The notes under the pieces were generated by a model. That model was not told the origin of the DNA and made no database searches. It was given only the letters and a program-made list of their open reading frames with translations. 64,000 bases of DNA from Algoriphagus sp. CAU 1675. Lineage in GTDB: Bacteria > Bacteroidota > Bacteroidia > Cytophagales > Cyclobacteriaceae. Below are positions 1-8,923 of the stretch, in pieces (position 1 is the stretch's first letter; each line of letters begins with the position of its first letter). Location of the stretch: the NCBI RefSeq assembly GCF_029222925.1, contig NZ_JARHUI010000004.1, positions 248,001 to 312,000 of the forward strand. The letters run 5' to 3'. The position numbers and the translations under genes were made by a program.

Positions 1-2
1 CA

Positions 3-2081
3 ATTGAAGGAAAACAAGTTGTATCCGGTCCTTTCAACCTGTATTTCAACGGCATCCCGACCCCGCTTGGACTTCCTTTTGGTTTAATTCCAAATACTCC
101 TGAAGAAAAAGCCTCGGGGATTGTTTTTCCAACCTATGGACAGGAGAAGATTCGGGGACTATTCCTCAAGGACTTTGGATACTATTTTGCTTTCAATGAT
201 TTTATCCATGCGAGGGTAACTGGCGACATTTATTCCAAAGGTGGTTGGGGAATCAAATCCCAATCTGTATATAAAAAGCGGTACAGATTCGGAGGAGGAT
301 TCAATTTGGATTTCCAAAAATTCAAATCTCCTGAAACAGAACTCACGCCTTTAGACTACAATACGTTCCGAATCACTTGGAATCATACACCGGAAAGCAG
401 GGGAACAAGCAGATTCTCTGCCTCTGTCAATGCCGGTAGTACCAGCTATTTCAACAATGTGGTCAACCAGTTCAATTTTCAGAATAACGTCACCTCGGAT
501 CTTCAGTCCAATATCAATTTTACAAAGACCTTTTCGGGAACTCCATTTTCTATGTCCTCCAGTATGCAGCACTCACAATCCGTGACTTCTGGAGAAGTAA
601 GATTAAGACTCCCTACCCTGAACGTGAGCATGAACCGGCAAAGTCCATTCCGCAATGTGAAGTTCGAACCTTTAAAAACGCTGAATATTGCCTGGACTTT
701 TGATTTCCAAAATTCAATTACCAACAAGCCACGTCCACTGGTACCCATCGATCCCGAATTGGGATCAACAACCAGCACAAACCTGATTCCATTTACCCCA
801 AACAATTTCAATCTCCTTCTGAAAAACGCCAATAACGGAGCTCAGCACAGAATCCCCATCAGCTCGAACTTTACCCTGTTCAAGTATTTCACAGGAACTG
901 CTTCTATGAACATCAATGAACTTTGGTACCTGCAGCGCATCAATTACTTCTACAATCCTGTATCTGAACGGGTGGATCAAATTGTTGAAAATGGGTTCAA
1001 CAGGGTCACCTATTATTCCAGTTCTTTCGGTCTAAGCACCAACGTTTATGGCTTTTTCAATTTCAAAAAGGGGAAAATCCAAACGATACGACAGCACATT
1101 CAACCCACTTTTGGATTTAGCTATACTCCGGATTTCACCGATCCTTCATTTGGGTATTACCAAAACGTACAGACCAATGCAGAAGGCGATACTAGATTAT
1201 ACAGTCGACACCAGGGATTTATTTACGGAGGAGCCCCCCAAGGAGAATCCAGAGCTTTAAACATAGGACTGAGAAGCGTAATTGAGGCAAAAATCAAAAC
1301 AGGAGAGGACTCGTTATCTGAGGAAAGCACCAAAAAAATCCCTCTAATCGAAAATTTGGATTTGAACACCTCCTACAATTTTGCAGCGGACTCCTTTCAG
1401 CTGTCCCCCATCAGTGTGAGAGCGAGGACCAGTTTCTTTGACAGAAAACTCTCTGTGAACCTAAGTACAACTTTGGACCCCTATGCTACCGGAACATTTG
1501 CAGGTTCGAACGGGAGGGAAATAACTAGAAGGATCAATGAATTTGCCTGGAATAAAGGGCAAGGCCTGGGAACCATAAGAAATGCATCCCTGAACCTAAA
1601 TGCATCCCTGAATCCAAGTAATGCCCAAAACCCGGGTGAGGTCAGAGACGAACTAACTAATGAATTTCTAAGACAGGGCGGGATGATGAATGAATTTGTG
1701 GAAAGTCAGATCAATCAAATCGTCAGTGACCCCAGTCAATATATTGACTGGAATATTCCTTGGAATCTAACTTTTGGTTACAACCTTTCCTACAACAAAC
1801 AAACCAGCGGCACCACCAACATCACTCAGGCGATGAATATGTCCGGAGATCTTTCCATTTCAGAAAAATGGAAAATCAACTTCAATTCCGGGATCGATTT
1901 ACAAACGAAAAAAATCACACAAACCATGATCGGAATTGCCAGGGATCTTCATTGCTGGCAGATGAATGTATCCTGGATGCCCTTTGGACGATTTACTTCC
2001 TATAGCATCGATATCCGGGTCAAATCCAGTATTCTTCAAGACCTGAAGGTATCCAGAAGACGTTCCTTCTTCGACCGATAA
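3..2081 (+). CDS. LptD-like outer-membrane LPS assembly protein, C-terminal part (5' end outside window)
   Basis: The reading frame is open from the first bases of the window, so about 692 C-terminal residues are present and the start is missing. Near the beginning it reads GPFNLYFNGIPTPLGLPFG, a stretch I recognise from the LptD-like proteins of Bacteroidota. The rest is a long run of alternating polar/aromatic strands typical of a large outer-membrane beta barrel, with many Asn/Ser/Thr-rich loops. By family, LptD forms with LptE the surface translocon that places lipopolysaccharide in the outer leaflet. No LptE or other Lpt gene is visible in the window. It converges on the arginine deiminase gene with a gap of only 5 nt and no hairpin between them. 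Confidence 0.8.
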   Translation: MEGKQVVSGPFNLYFNGIPTPLGLPFGLIPNTPEEKASGIVFPTYGQEKIRGLFLKDFGYYFAFNDFIHARVTGDIYSKGGWGIKSQSVYKKRYRFGGGFNLDFQKFKSPETELTPLDYNTFRITWNHTPESRGTSRFSASVNAGSTSYFNNVVNQFNFQNNVTSDLQSNINFTKTFSGTPFSMSSSMQHSQSVTSGEVRLRLPTLNVSMNRQSPFRNVKFEPLKTLNIAWTFDFQNSITNKPRPLVPIDPELGSTTSTNLIPFTPNNFNLLLKNANNGAQHRIPISSNFTLFKYFTGTASMNINELWYLQRINYFYNPVSERVDQIVENGFNRVTYYSSSFGLSTNVYGFFNFKKGKIQTIRQHIQPTFGFSYTPDFTDPSFGYYQNVQTNAEGDTRLYSRHQGFIYGGAPQGESRALNIGLRSVIEAKIKTGEDSLSEESTKKIPLIENLDLNTSYNFAADSFQLSPISVRARTSFFDRKLSVNLSTTLDPYATGTFAGSNGREITRRINEFAWNKGQGLGTIRNASLNLNASLNPSNAQNPGEVRDELTNEFLRQGGMMNEFVESQINQIVSDPSQYIDWNIPWNLTFGYNLSYNKQTSGTTNITQAMNMSGDLSISEKWKINFNSGIDLQTKKITQTMIGIARDLHCWQMNVSWMPFGRFTSYSIDIRVKSSILQDLKVSRRRSFFDR

Positions 2082-2086
2082 CCCCA

Positions 2087-3301
2087 TCAAACTCGTGCCC
2101 TGCTCAATGGCATCGTCATACATCTTGGCCCTCCAAGCCCTCGACTAAGTTCAGAAGAAGGGATTTCGAACACCTCCACTCCCATATTTCTCAAAGCCCG
2201 GTTGGTATGAAGGTTCCTGTTATAGGAAATCACCCTTCTTGGTCCAACAGCAAAGACATTGGCTCCATCAAACCACTGCTCCCGCATGGAATAATCCGGA
2301 TTGCCGTCTCCTGTGGACAAAACCTCCAAATGAGGAATTTCTCTGGCCAATACAGTCAGTAGTGATTCTTTCAGAACTTCTCTTTTGATATTGACGCGGT
2401 CTCCCTGAATATCCTTCAGAGTGTAAAGCGAAGTCTGAAGTACGGAGTTCATGGCATCGGGATAAGCCAGGACCAAATTCTCATCCAATACCGTAAACAC
2501 GGTGTCCAAATGCATGAACTGACGTTTTTTGGGTAAATGAACCTCATAGACCCGCTGAACTGTCCCCTCTGCCAACAAAGCCTTCGCCGCATGATATATG
2601 GCTTTTTCGTCAGTCCGCTCTGAATTCCCAATTGCTACCGCTTCATGGGAAAGAATGATCACATCCCCTCCCTCAATACTGGGAGGAGTATCATGCCCAT
2701 TCACCGGGTAGAGGGTTTTCACATGGTCTTTGAATTCGGGATGGTTTTCAAAAACCGTCCGAAGCAAATTCGCCTCCCTTTGTCTACCCTCCATCTTCAT
2801 GGAGGAAAAAATAATCCCGCCCGGGGTCAAAGCCATGGGATCCCGCTGAAAATACAGGTTGGGACATGGGGTAATAGCGAAAGCTGAATCCATCAACTCA
2901 CCAGTATTTAATTGAGGGATTTTTCTTTTCAATTCATGGATCTTGAGACCTGAAGTCAGAATAGTCGCACACTCTGCTGTGGAGTACCGCTCCAGAATCG
3001 CTTCGGCAAAATGGGACAAGCCAGCCCTTTTTAAGGATTCCTGCATCAAACGAAGCAAAATATCCTGATCATACAGCACCCTAATAAGCAGTTCTCTGAG
3101 CTGGAACACTGTAGCACCTGTAGTCTCCTTGATCAAATTCGAAAAGGCATCATGCTCTTTCTGCAATGCCTCCAAATAGGGGACGTCTTCAAAAAGCAAA
3201 TACTCCTTGTTGTAAGGAGTCAGGCGGTCGATTTCCTTTCCGGGACGATGCATCAAAACCGCTCTCAGGGTTCCAAATTCAGAATTGATTCTCAAATTCA
3301 T
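2087..3301 (-). CDS. arcA: Arginine deiminase
   Basis: Hydrolyses arginine to citrulline and ammonia. At 404 residues it has the normal length for the family. Guanidine-modifying enzyme landmarks are present: Asp154 in FQRDPM, the IEGGD element around residues 209-213, His264 in MHLDT, and the nucleophile Cys394 in the C-terminal GGPRCMTMP. The start follows homologues (MNLRINSEFGTLR). There is no arcB or arcC nearby, so the sequence does not show whether citrulline feeds carbamoyl phosphate and ATP formation or is simply a product of arginine breakdown. The roughly 220 bp AT-rich spacer upstream separates it from a divergent lipoprotein gene. I found no full promoter match there. Confidence 0.9.
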   Translation of the reverse strand: MNLRINSEFGTLRAVLMHRPGKEIDRLTPYNKEYLLFEDVPYLEALQKEHDAFSNLIKETTGATVFQLRELLIRVLYDQDILLRLMQESLKRAGLSHFAEAILERYSTAECATILTSGLKIHELKRKIPQLNTGELMDSAFAITPCPNLYFQRDPMALTPGGIIFSSMKMEGRQREANLLRTVFENHPEFKDHVKTLYPVNGHDTPPSIEGGDVIILSHEAVAIGNSERTDEKAIYHAAKALLAEGTVQRVYEVHLPKKRQFMHLDTVFTVLDENLVLAYPDAMNSVLQTSLYTLKDIQGDRVNIKREVLKESLLTVLAREIPHLEVLSTGDGNPDYSMREQWFDGANVFAVGPRRVISYNRNLHTNRALRNMGVEVFEIPSSELSRGLGGPRCMTMPLSRARV

Positions 3302-3526
3302 ATTATAGAATTATCAATAAATAAGCTTATATATTTTTAATTTAACATTAAATCAATATAAAATTGAATATTCGTAAATTTTTTCAAGATTTTATTAGCA
3401 AAGAACGAATTAAACAAAAAACTTTTAAAGGAAACTATATTGGAGATTGGCCTTACTTTGGCTAATAAAAAAACCTGACCTACATCTCCCGGGTATAAAA
3501 GACTTACCAATCCAACTACTCCTATC

Positions 3527-4273
3527 ATGAAATTCTTCTTTAGCCACTCCATTCTAAGTTCAGCATTTATCTTGTTATTTTCCCTTACATCCTGTCAGTC
3601 CAGTGCACAAATCGGAAAAATTCTTGAAAAAGCTGGGCAAATTTCTTCCACCCCAAGTACCTACGAAATCAGTAACGGTCTAAAAGAGGCTTTGGAAAAA
3701 GGAACAGGAATCAGCGCTGACAGGCTTTCAGTTGAAGATGGCTATCTTAAAAATCTGGAAGTCAAAATCCTTTTTCCCGAGGAGGCACAAAAAGTGGAAA
3801 AAACACTCAGAAACATCGGTCTCAATTCCCTGTGTGATCAGGTGATCACCAGTCTTAACCGGGCAGCAGAGGATGCGGCTCAGGAGGCCAAACCAATTTT
3901 TACAGATGCGATCAAGCAAATGAGCTTTCAGGATGTCCAGCAAATTCTACTTGGTGAAAACAATGCCGCAACCCAGTATTTTCAAGAAAGCACCACAAAT
4001 GCTTTGACAGAAAAATTCTCCCCTATTATTGAATCCAGTTTGGGAAAAGTCAATGCCACCAAGTATTGGGGAGATGTCATGGTCCGATACAACAAAATCC
4101 CCTTAGTGAAGCCTGTTAGTACCGATTTGACTGCCTATGTGACAGAAAAGGCAATACAGGGATTGTTTATAGAAATCGCTAAAGAAGAGCTAAAAATCCG
4201 AGAAAACATCAGCGCTCGGACAAGCCCTCTCCTTCAGAAAGTTTTTGGCTATGCCGATAAGGAAAAGAATTAA
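3527..4273 (+). CDS. DUF4197 domain lipoprotein
   Basis: The N-terminus is a lipoprotein signal with lipobox LTSC, so the mature protein should be attached to a membrane facing the periplasm. The rest matches DUF4197: GLKEALEKGT near residue 48, then KVEKTLRNIGLNSLCDQV, NRAAEDAAQEAKPIF, DAIKQMSFQD and the AATQYFQ/TNALTEKF segment. The fold is helical and the function is not established. It stands alone, divergent from arginine deiminase, and ends at a strong bidirectional terminator. A near-match to a Bacteroidota -7 element (TACTTTG, one spacer base short, 3454-3460) lies about 65 nt upstream, too weak to claim as a promoter. Confidence 0.85.
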   Translation: MKFFFSHSILSSAFILLFSLTSCQSSAQIGKILEKAGQISSTPSTYEISNGLKEALEKGTGISADRLSVEDGYLKNLEVKILFPEEAQKVEKTLRNIGLNSLCDQVITSLNRAAEDAAQEAKPIFTDAIKQMSFQDVQQILLGENNAATQYFQESTTNALTEKFSPIIESSLGKVNATKYWGDVMVRYNKIPLVKPVSTDLTAYVTEKAIQGLFIEIAKEELKIRENISARTSPLLQKVFGYADKEKN

Positions 4274-4300
4274 AAAACTGCTTCTAATTTTCTGTTAAAC

Positions 4301-4331
4301 AAAAAAACCGGAATCACTTCCGGTTTTTTTG
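4301..4331. terminator. Bidirectional rho-independent terminator
   Basis: AAAACCGGAA and TTCCGGTTTT arms surround a TCAC loop, with A-runs and T-runs on both sides. It serves the DUF4197 gene on the plus strand and lysS on the minus strand. Confidence 0.9.
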
Positions 4332-4352
4332 TTCTTATGGCTCATCTCCAAT

Positions 4353-6059
4353 TTACCCAACCAAATCCACTGTTAAACTCTCTCCTTCCTTGGTCACTTT
4401 GACCAAGCCTTTTTGAGAAAGCCCTTTCATGGAAACATCCCATTTTTTGCCGCTCAGGCCAGATTGGGCTTTCAGTTCCGGCAGAGAAGCTGGATGGTTT
4501 TGACTCAACAAATCCATGATCACTTTTTCCTCTTCAGTTAGTTCCACCGCTTTTTTCTCCGGTCTCATTTGAGGGAAGAATAAAACTTCCTGAATGGTAG
4601 TTTTATTGGTCAGCATCATGGTCAACCGGTCAATTCCAATACCCAAGCCCGATGTTGGAGGCATACCATATTCCAATGCCCGTAGGAAATCCTCATCCAT
4701 CGCCATTGCTTCATCGTCTCCACGTGCAGCCAACTTCAATTGATCCTCAAAGCGCTCTCTCTGATCTATCGGGTCGTTCAATTCTGAATAGGCATTTGCG
4801 ATTTCCTTTCCATTGACAAAAAGTTCAAAACGTTCCACCAAACCAGGCTCACTTCTGTGCTTTTTGGCCAGAGGTGTCATTTCGATTGGATAATCTGTAA
4901 TGTAGGTAGGCTGAACCAAGTTCGCTTCGACTTTGGCACCAAAAATCTCATCTATTAGCTTGCCTCGTCCCATGGTGTCGTCCACCTCAATGGCCAGTTT
5001 TTTACAAACTTCCCTGAGTTCGGCCTCATCCATATGGCTTACATCAACTCCTGCATATTTCTTAATGGAATCATACATAGTCAACCTTCTATATGGGCCA
5101 GCAAAATTAATTTCCTGATCTCCCACTTTAACCACTGTATCACCATGAATGGACAAGGTTACTTTTTCCAATAAATCCTCCACCATCTCCATCATCCAGA
5201 TGTAGTCTTTGTAGGCCACATAGATTTCCATGGAAGTAAATTCTGGGTTATGGGTTCGGTCCATTCCCTCATTACGGAACATCTTACCAAACTCATAAAC
5301 TCCGTCAAAGCCTCCTACAATCAGCCTTTTGAGATAAAGCTCATTGGCGATACGAAGGAACAAAGGCATATCCAAGGTATTGTGATGGGTCTGGAACGGC
5401 CTGGCTGCCGCTCCGCCATGGACTGCCTGAAGAATCGGAGTTTCCACTTCCAACCAACCGTGATCATCAAAGTATCTACGCATGTTGGAAATGATTTTAG
5501 AACGGGTTATAAAGGTCTCCTTAACCTCTGGGTTAACAGTCAAGTCCACATAGCGCTGTCTGTATCGCAATTCGGGATCAGTAAACCCATCAAATACATT
5601 CCCTTCTTCGTCTCTTTTAACTACAGGAAGAGGCTTGACAGATTTGGAAAGAACCTTCAATTCGGTCACATGTAAGGAAATCTCACCTGTCTGGGTAGTA
5701 AAAATATACCCTTTGATCCCGATGAAATCCCCAATTCCCAGAAGCTTCTTAAATACGGTGTTATATAGAGTTTTGTCTTCCCCTGGGCAGATATCATCTC
5801 TTCGAACATAGATTTGAAGTCTACCGGTTGAATCCTGGATTTCAGCAAAAGAAGCCGAACCCATGATTCTTCGACTCATCAATCTACCTGCGATTGAAAT
5901 GTCCTTATAGTCAGTTTTTCTGTTTTCGTAGTTCCTGTGAATATCTTCCGCAGTCACATTGATTGGAAAAGCCTCAGCCGGATAGGGATTTACACCTAAC
6001 TGGATGAGTTCTTCCCGGTCTTTTCTGCGTTCAAGTTCCTGTTCGCTCAGAAGTTGCAT
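4353..6059 (-). CDS. lysS: Lysyl-tRNA synthetase, class II, with C-terminal extension
   Basis: Charges tRNA-Lys with lysine in the cytoplasm. An N-terminal OB-fold anticodon-binding domain (roughly residues 50-150) precedes a class II catalytic core with motif 2 ([14 protein letters not shown]) and motif 3 (GLGIGIDRL). Bacterial LysS is usually near 500 residues. This one has 568, because about 62 residues from residue 507 follow the normal end ([11 protein letters not shown]). The tail reads as a helix-rich, winged-helix-like segment with [31 protein letters not shown] and GLVKV. The frame continues without interruption, so it is not a read-through artefact. The gene is a single unit between terminator and proline dehydrogenase. 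Confidence 0.95.
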   Translation of the reverse strand: MQLLSEQELERRKDREELIQLGVNPYPAEAFPINVTAEDIHRNYENRKTDYKDISIAGRLMSRRIMGSASFAEIQDSTGRLQIYVRRDDICPGEDKTLYNTVFKKLLGIGDFIGIKGYIFTTQTGEISLHVTELKVLSKSVKPLPVVKRDEEGNVFDGFTDPELRYRQRYVDLTVNPEVKETFITRSKIISNMRRYFDDHGWLEVETPILQAVHGGAAARPFQTHHNTLDMPLFLRIANELYLKRLIVGGFDGVYEFGKMFRNEGMDRTHNPEFTSMEIYVAYKDYIWMMEMVEDLLEKVTLSIHGDTVVKVGDQEINFAGPYRRLTMYDSIKKYAGVDVSHMDEAELREVCKKLAIEVDDTMGRGKLIDEIFGAKVEANLVQPTYITDYPIEMTPLAKKHRSEPGLVERFELFVNGKEIANAYSELNDPIDQRERFEDQLKLAARGDDEAMAMDEDFLRALEYGMPPTSGLGIGIDRLTMMLTNKTTIQEVLFFPQMRPEKKAVELTEEEKVIMDLLSQNHPASLPELKAQSGLSGKKWDVSMKGLSQKGLVKVTKEGESLTVDLVG

Positions 6060-6123
6060 TGTATAAATTGAATTATAGGTTCTAAATCTTTCCTGATTCT
6101 ACTTTATAGATATTCAGAATGTT

Positions 6124-7296
6124 TTACTGTTTTCTCCTTCTTATTTCCCGCCTGACCAAATCAAACTCACGGCTACTTTGCCCTGCAATAGAGGTATTTT
6201 CGGCAGCTCTCCTTGTCAAATAGGGCATAACTTTCTCCACGGGTCCATATGGCACATACTTCACTACCCGGAAACCTGCCTTTGCAAGATTGAAGGAAAT
6301 ATTATCACTCATTCCATAGAGCTGAGAAAAGTAGACCAAGTCAGATTTTGGATCTATGCCATACTTGTTCATCAACTTTGTAAGTTCCAAGTTACTCTTC
6401 TCATTATGGGAAGCACAAACCAGATGGACTCCATTTTGGACACAATATTCTATTGCTAAATCATAATCCCGATCCGTTGCGGCCTTGTTGGGCTGGATGG
6501 GATCAGGATATCCCATTTCCTCTGCTCTCTCCCTTTCTTTCTCCATATAGGCCCCACGCACTGGCTTTGCTCCAAAAAGAAATCCCTTTTGCTTGGCAAC
6601 TTCATGTGCCTTTTTCAGTCTGTCCAGAGAATCATGCCTATACATCTGGTAGGTATTGTACACCACACAGCGTTCACGGTTATATTTTTCCATGGCCTCA
6701 TATGCAAGGTCATCAATCACATCCTGGAACCAGGACTCCTCGGCGTCCACCAGAATTTTGAGACCAAGGTCATGAGCGGTTTTGCAAAGTCGGTCCACCC
6801 TACCCTTCAGACGGTCGAAAGCCTTTTGCTCTTCTGATGACAACTTCTCGCCATTTTGCAGCTTCGTCATCAAATGAAAATCACCCAAGCCGGTGGTTTT
6901 GAATACCCCAAAAGGCATGTAATCCGTCTTTGCCGATTCTACCATCGTTTGGTAGATTTCCTCGGCAGTTTTATCAAAACTATCTTCGTCCCCTTTCCCC
7001 TCAACGGAAAGGTCAAGGATAGACTCAATCCCATACTCAGCTAGCTTTTTACAGGCATGAATGGATTCGAGAATGGTCTCCCCTCCACAAAAATGGCCAA
7101 ACATGGTCTTTTTCATGATTCCCTTTACCGGGAAACGCAACTTGAAAGCCAAATTTGCAAGCCCAATGCCCAAACCTGAAATCAGATTGTTATTGAGCGT
7201 TGCAAAAATCAGATACATTTTTCTGAGTTCTGCATCACTTTTGGATGCAAAAGCAACTTCTAAGTTCTCGAAAGAAATTTTGGGTTTTACAGGCAT
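6124..7296 (-). CDS. Proline dehydrogenase (FAD-dependent)
   Basis: Oxidises proline to pyrroline-5-carboxylate and passes electrons to quinone through FAD. It is the monofunctional form (390 residues), lacking the P5C dehydrogenase part of PutA. Family signatures are GHFCGGETI near the N-terminus, LKILVDAEESWFQD, KPVRGAYMEKERERA and the C-terminal FRVVKYVPYGPVEKVMPYL with its RRAAENTS tail. I chose the ATG giving MPVKPKISFEN over one 30 nt upstream, because a perfect TAnnTTTG element lies between the two, which would leave the upstream ATG outside the transcript. No P5C dehydrogenase gene is nearby. Confidence 0.9.
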   Translation of the reverse strand: MPVKPKISFENLEVAFASKSDAELRKMYLIFATLNNNLISGLGIGLANLAFKLRFPVKGIMKKTMFGHFCGGETILESIHACKKLAEYGIESILDLSVEGKGDEDSFDKTAEEIYQTMVESAKTDYMPFGVFKTTGLGDFHLMTKLQNGEKLSSEEQKAFDRLKGRVDRLCKTAHDLGLKILVDAEESWFQDVIDDLAYEAMEKYNRERCVVYNTYQMYRHDSLDRLKKAHEVAKQKGFLFGAKPVRGAYMEKERERAEEMGYPDPIQPNKAATDRDYDLAIEYCVQNGVHLVCASHNEKSNLELTKLMNKYGIDPKSDLVYFSQLYGMSDNISFNLAKAGFRVVKYVPYGPVEKVMPYLTRRAAENTSIAGQSSREFDLVRREIRRRKQ

Positions 7297-7314
7297 AATG
7301 CTCAAATAAAGCTG

Positions 7315-7322
7315 CAAAGATA
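7315..7322 (-). promoter_or_regulatory. -7 promoter element of proline dehydrogenase
   Basis: On the minus strand this reads TATCTTTG, a perfect Bacteroidota TAnnTTTG. No TTTG is seen 19 nt upstream, so the -33 box is weak. The expected transcription start near 7310 fits the ATG at 7296. Confidence 0.45.
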
Positions 7323-7451
7323 TCAAAAAAACCTCTCCTGCTTGGTTTTTGTTGGGATATTTGGAAAGATTGGGAGTGTGATTTTCAGATCATTGGTAGC
7401 TTTGAAAACCAATATCCAATTGACAGAGTTTAAACCCAAAATATAAAAGCC

Positions 7452-8525
7452 TTGAATTCATTATTCGAACCGCTTCACCGGGATGAAAACAATTCCCCGC
7501 TCATTATAGCAGGCCCCTGTAGTGTGGAAAGTCCGGAGCAGCTTTTTTCCACCATAAAGGAATTAAACGCTCAGGGAATTTCTATCATTAGAGGAGGTGT
7601 ATGGAAACCTAGAACAAGACCTGGAAGTTTTGAAGGACTGGGAACGGTAGCCTTACCCTGGATTGAAGAGGTAAAAAAAGAATTTCCCATACAATTTGGA
7701 GTAGAAGTAGCATCCTCCAAACATGTGGAAGCTGCACTGAAGCATCAAATTGATTTTGTATGGATTGGCGCAAGATCCACCGTCAATCCATTTACGGTTC
7801 AAGAAATAGCGGATTCATTAAAAGGGAGTAAAATTCCAGTCTTGATCAAAAACCCGGTAAATCCTGACCTCAGCCTTTGGCTGGGAGCAGTTGAAAGAAT
7901 CGCAAATGCCGGGATCCGGCAAATCGCAGCCATTCACAGAGGATTCAGCAATTTTCGGGACAGCATCCATAGAAACTCCCCCATGTGGCAACTTCCAATT
8001 GAATTCAAGAGCCATTTCCCGGAAATCCCAATGATCAATGATCCTAGCCATATTTCAGGCAAGAGATCATTGGTCCCACTAATTGCCCAAAAGGCATTGG
8101 ACTTGAATTTTGACGGACTCATGATTGAATCACACATCAGCCCGGATCAGGCTTGGTCAGATGCGACCCAACAAGTCACTCCCTTCGATTTGGGAAATAT
8201 TCTCAAAAATCTAAAAACCCGAAAAATCAGATTCGAAGCTCCAGAAATGCTCGATCAATTGGAAGAAATCCGGCACCAAATCGACCAAGCAGACCATGAA
8301 CTCCTCGAAGCCATTCATCGAAGAATGAATTTGGTTGAAAAAATAGGAGCTTACAAAAAGCTCAACAATGTAGCTGTGCTTCAAATGGAGCGATGGCAAG
8401 ATATTCTCCAAAGTCGTAGCGGGTGGGCTAACTCTCTTGAAATAAGCCCCGAGTTAGTCAGGGAAATTATGAGCCTGATTCACCAAGAATCGATAAAGAA
8501 GCAGACTGAAATCATGGATTCCTGA
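7452..8525 (+). CDS. Bifunctional DAHP synthase / chorismate mutase, copy 1
   Basis: Joins phosphoenolpyruvate and erythrose-4-phosphate to make DAHP, and the fused domain converts chorismate to prephenate. The DAHP synthase domain covers about residues 12-250 (IAGPCSVESPEQ, GGVWKPRTRPGSFEG, WIGARSTVNPF, LIKNPVNPD, AAIHRGFS, NDPSHISGKR). A type II (AroQ) chorismate mutase follows at about 262-350 (IRHQIDQADHELLEAIHRRM, EKIGAYKK). The start is a TTG, with no in-frame ATG nearby. It is a diverged paralogue of the gene 0.4 kb downstream and has no attenuator in front of it. No strong terminator follows, so read-through into the leader region is possible. Confidence 0.92.
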   Translation: MNSLFEPLHRDENNSPLIIAGPCSVESPEQLFSTIKELNAQGISIIRGGVWKPRTRPGSFEGLGTVALPWIEEVKKEFPIQFGVEVASSKHVEAALKHQIDFVWIGARSTVNPFTVQEIADSLKGSKIPVLIKNPVNPDLSLWLGAVERIANAGIRQIAAIHRGFSNFRDSIHRNSPMWQLPIEFKSHFPEIPMINDPSHISGKRSLVPLIAQKALDLNFDGLMIESHISPDQAWSDATQQVTPFDLGNILKNLKTRKIRFEAPEMLDQLEEIRHQIDQADHELLEAIHRRMNLVEKIGAYKKLNNVAVLQMERWQDILQSRSGWANSLEISPELVREIMSLIHQESIKKQTEIMDS

Positions 8526-8723
8526 TCAAAATCGTATTCGGATAATTGACAAGATAAGCTTCAAAACAAGAAACCCACCCCATTGATTTACTAATAAGTA
8601 TGGGGCGAAACAAAACATTCCAAATTTTATTCTGTTTTGAATCGAAAAAATTAGAGAATTTACCGAATCACAACCCAAACCTCCTTTTTTTAATGAAAAA
8701 TCAAAAAAATGCTGAAAATTTAA

Positions 8724-8754
8724 TTTGAATTTAAAATTACACCCCTTACATTTG
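8724..8754 (+). promoter_or_regulatory. Promoter of the aromatic amino acid operon
   Basis: TTTG at 8724-8727, exactly 19 nt, then TACATTTG at 8747-8754. This is a full match to the Bacteroidota sigma-A consensus TTTG-N19-TAnnTTTG. The predicted start of transcription (about 4-8 nt downstream) falls on or next to the leader peptide ATG at 8759. Confidence 0.7.
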
Positions 8755-8758
8755 AAAC

Positions 8759-8854
8759 ATGTTAATCACAGCAGCAATCTATTTTACCTTCTTTTACTTT
8801 TACTTTCGAAGCAAAAATCGAATCGGAGCTGTGTATTGTCTAGCCAAAAACTAA
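8759..8854 (+). CDS. Phe/Tyr-rich leader peptide (attenuator), 31 aa
   Basis: A short reading frame starts at ATG and ends at TAA. Residues 8-16 read YFTFFYFYF: eight of nine codons specify Phe or Tyr, with a ninth aromatic codon (Tyr26) later. It is followed 17 nt after the stop by a rho-independent terminator, and then by the DAHP synthase/chorismate mutase gene that heads the aromatic operon. By analogy with enteric pheL and other amino acid operon leaders, its translation should sense charged tRNA-Phe/tRNA-Tyr. The peptide itself probably has no function. No other Met codon occurs in the frame, so this ATG must be the start if it is translated. Confidence 0.82.
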   Translation: MLITAAIYFTFFYFYFRSKNRIGAVYCLAKN

Positions 8855-8903
8855 AAGAAATAAATAAATACAAAAGCCCGGTTCGAAAGAGTCGGGCTTT
8901 TTT
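8819..8903 (+). promoter_or_regulatory. Transcription attenuator: antiterminator/terminator switch
   Basis: The stretch 8819-8830 (CGAATCGGAGCT), inside the leader ORF just after the aromatic codons, can pair with 8875-8885 (AGCCCGGTTCG) over 11 base pairs with one bulged A and one G-U. That pairing uses up the 5' arm of the terminator at 8872-8903, so the two structures exclude each other. A ribosome stalled in codons 8-16 would leave 8819-8830 free and favour read-through. A ribosome moving past would disrupt it and favour termination. A second complementarity, CTTTCGAA at 8803-8810 with TTCGAAAG at 8882-8889, overlaps the last Phe codon. Folding energies were not computed. Confidence 0.72.
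8872..8903 (+). terminator. Rho-independent terminator of the attenuator
   Basis: AAAAGCCCG (8872-8880) pairs with CGGGCTTTT across a 12-nt loop, followed by a T-run. It sits between leader peptide and first structural gene, where it can only act as a conditional terminator for the operon. Confidence 0.88.
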
Positions 8904-8923
8904 AATTAAACACGCTCAGCCGT

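Noticed and set aside
7420-7447. TTGACA-N16-TATAAA resembling an E. coli sigma-70 promoter before the first DAHP synthase gene
   Set aside because: The -10 would end 4 nt before the start codon, so transcription would start inside the gene, and Bacteroidota sigma-A does not use this consensus. Probably chance in AT-rich DNA.
8577-8606. CCCCAT/ATGGGG inverted repeat after the first DAHP synthase gene as terminator
   Set aside because: Loop of about 16 nt and no T-run after the stem. Kept only as a weak structure.
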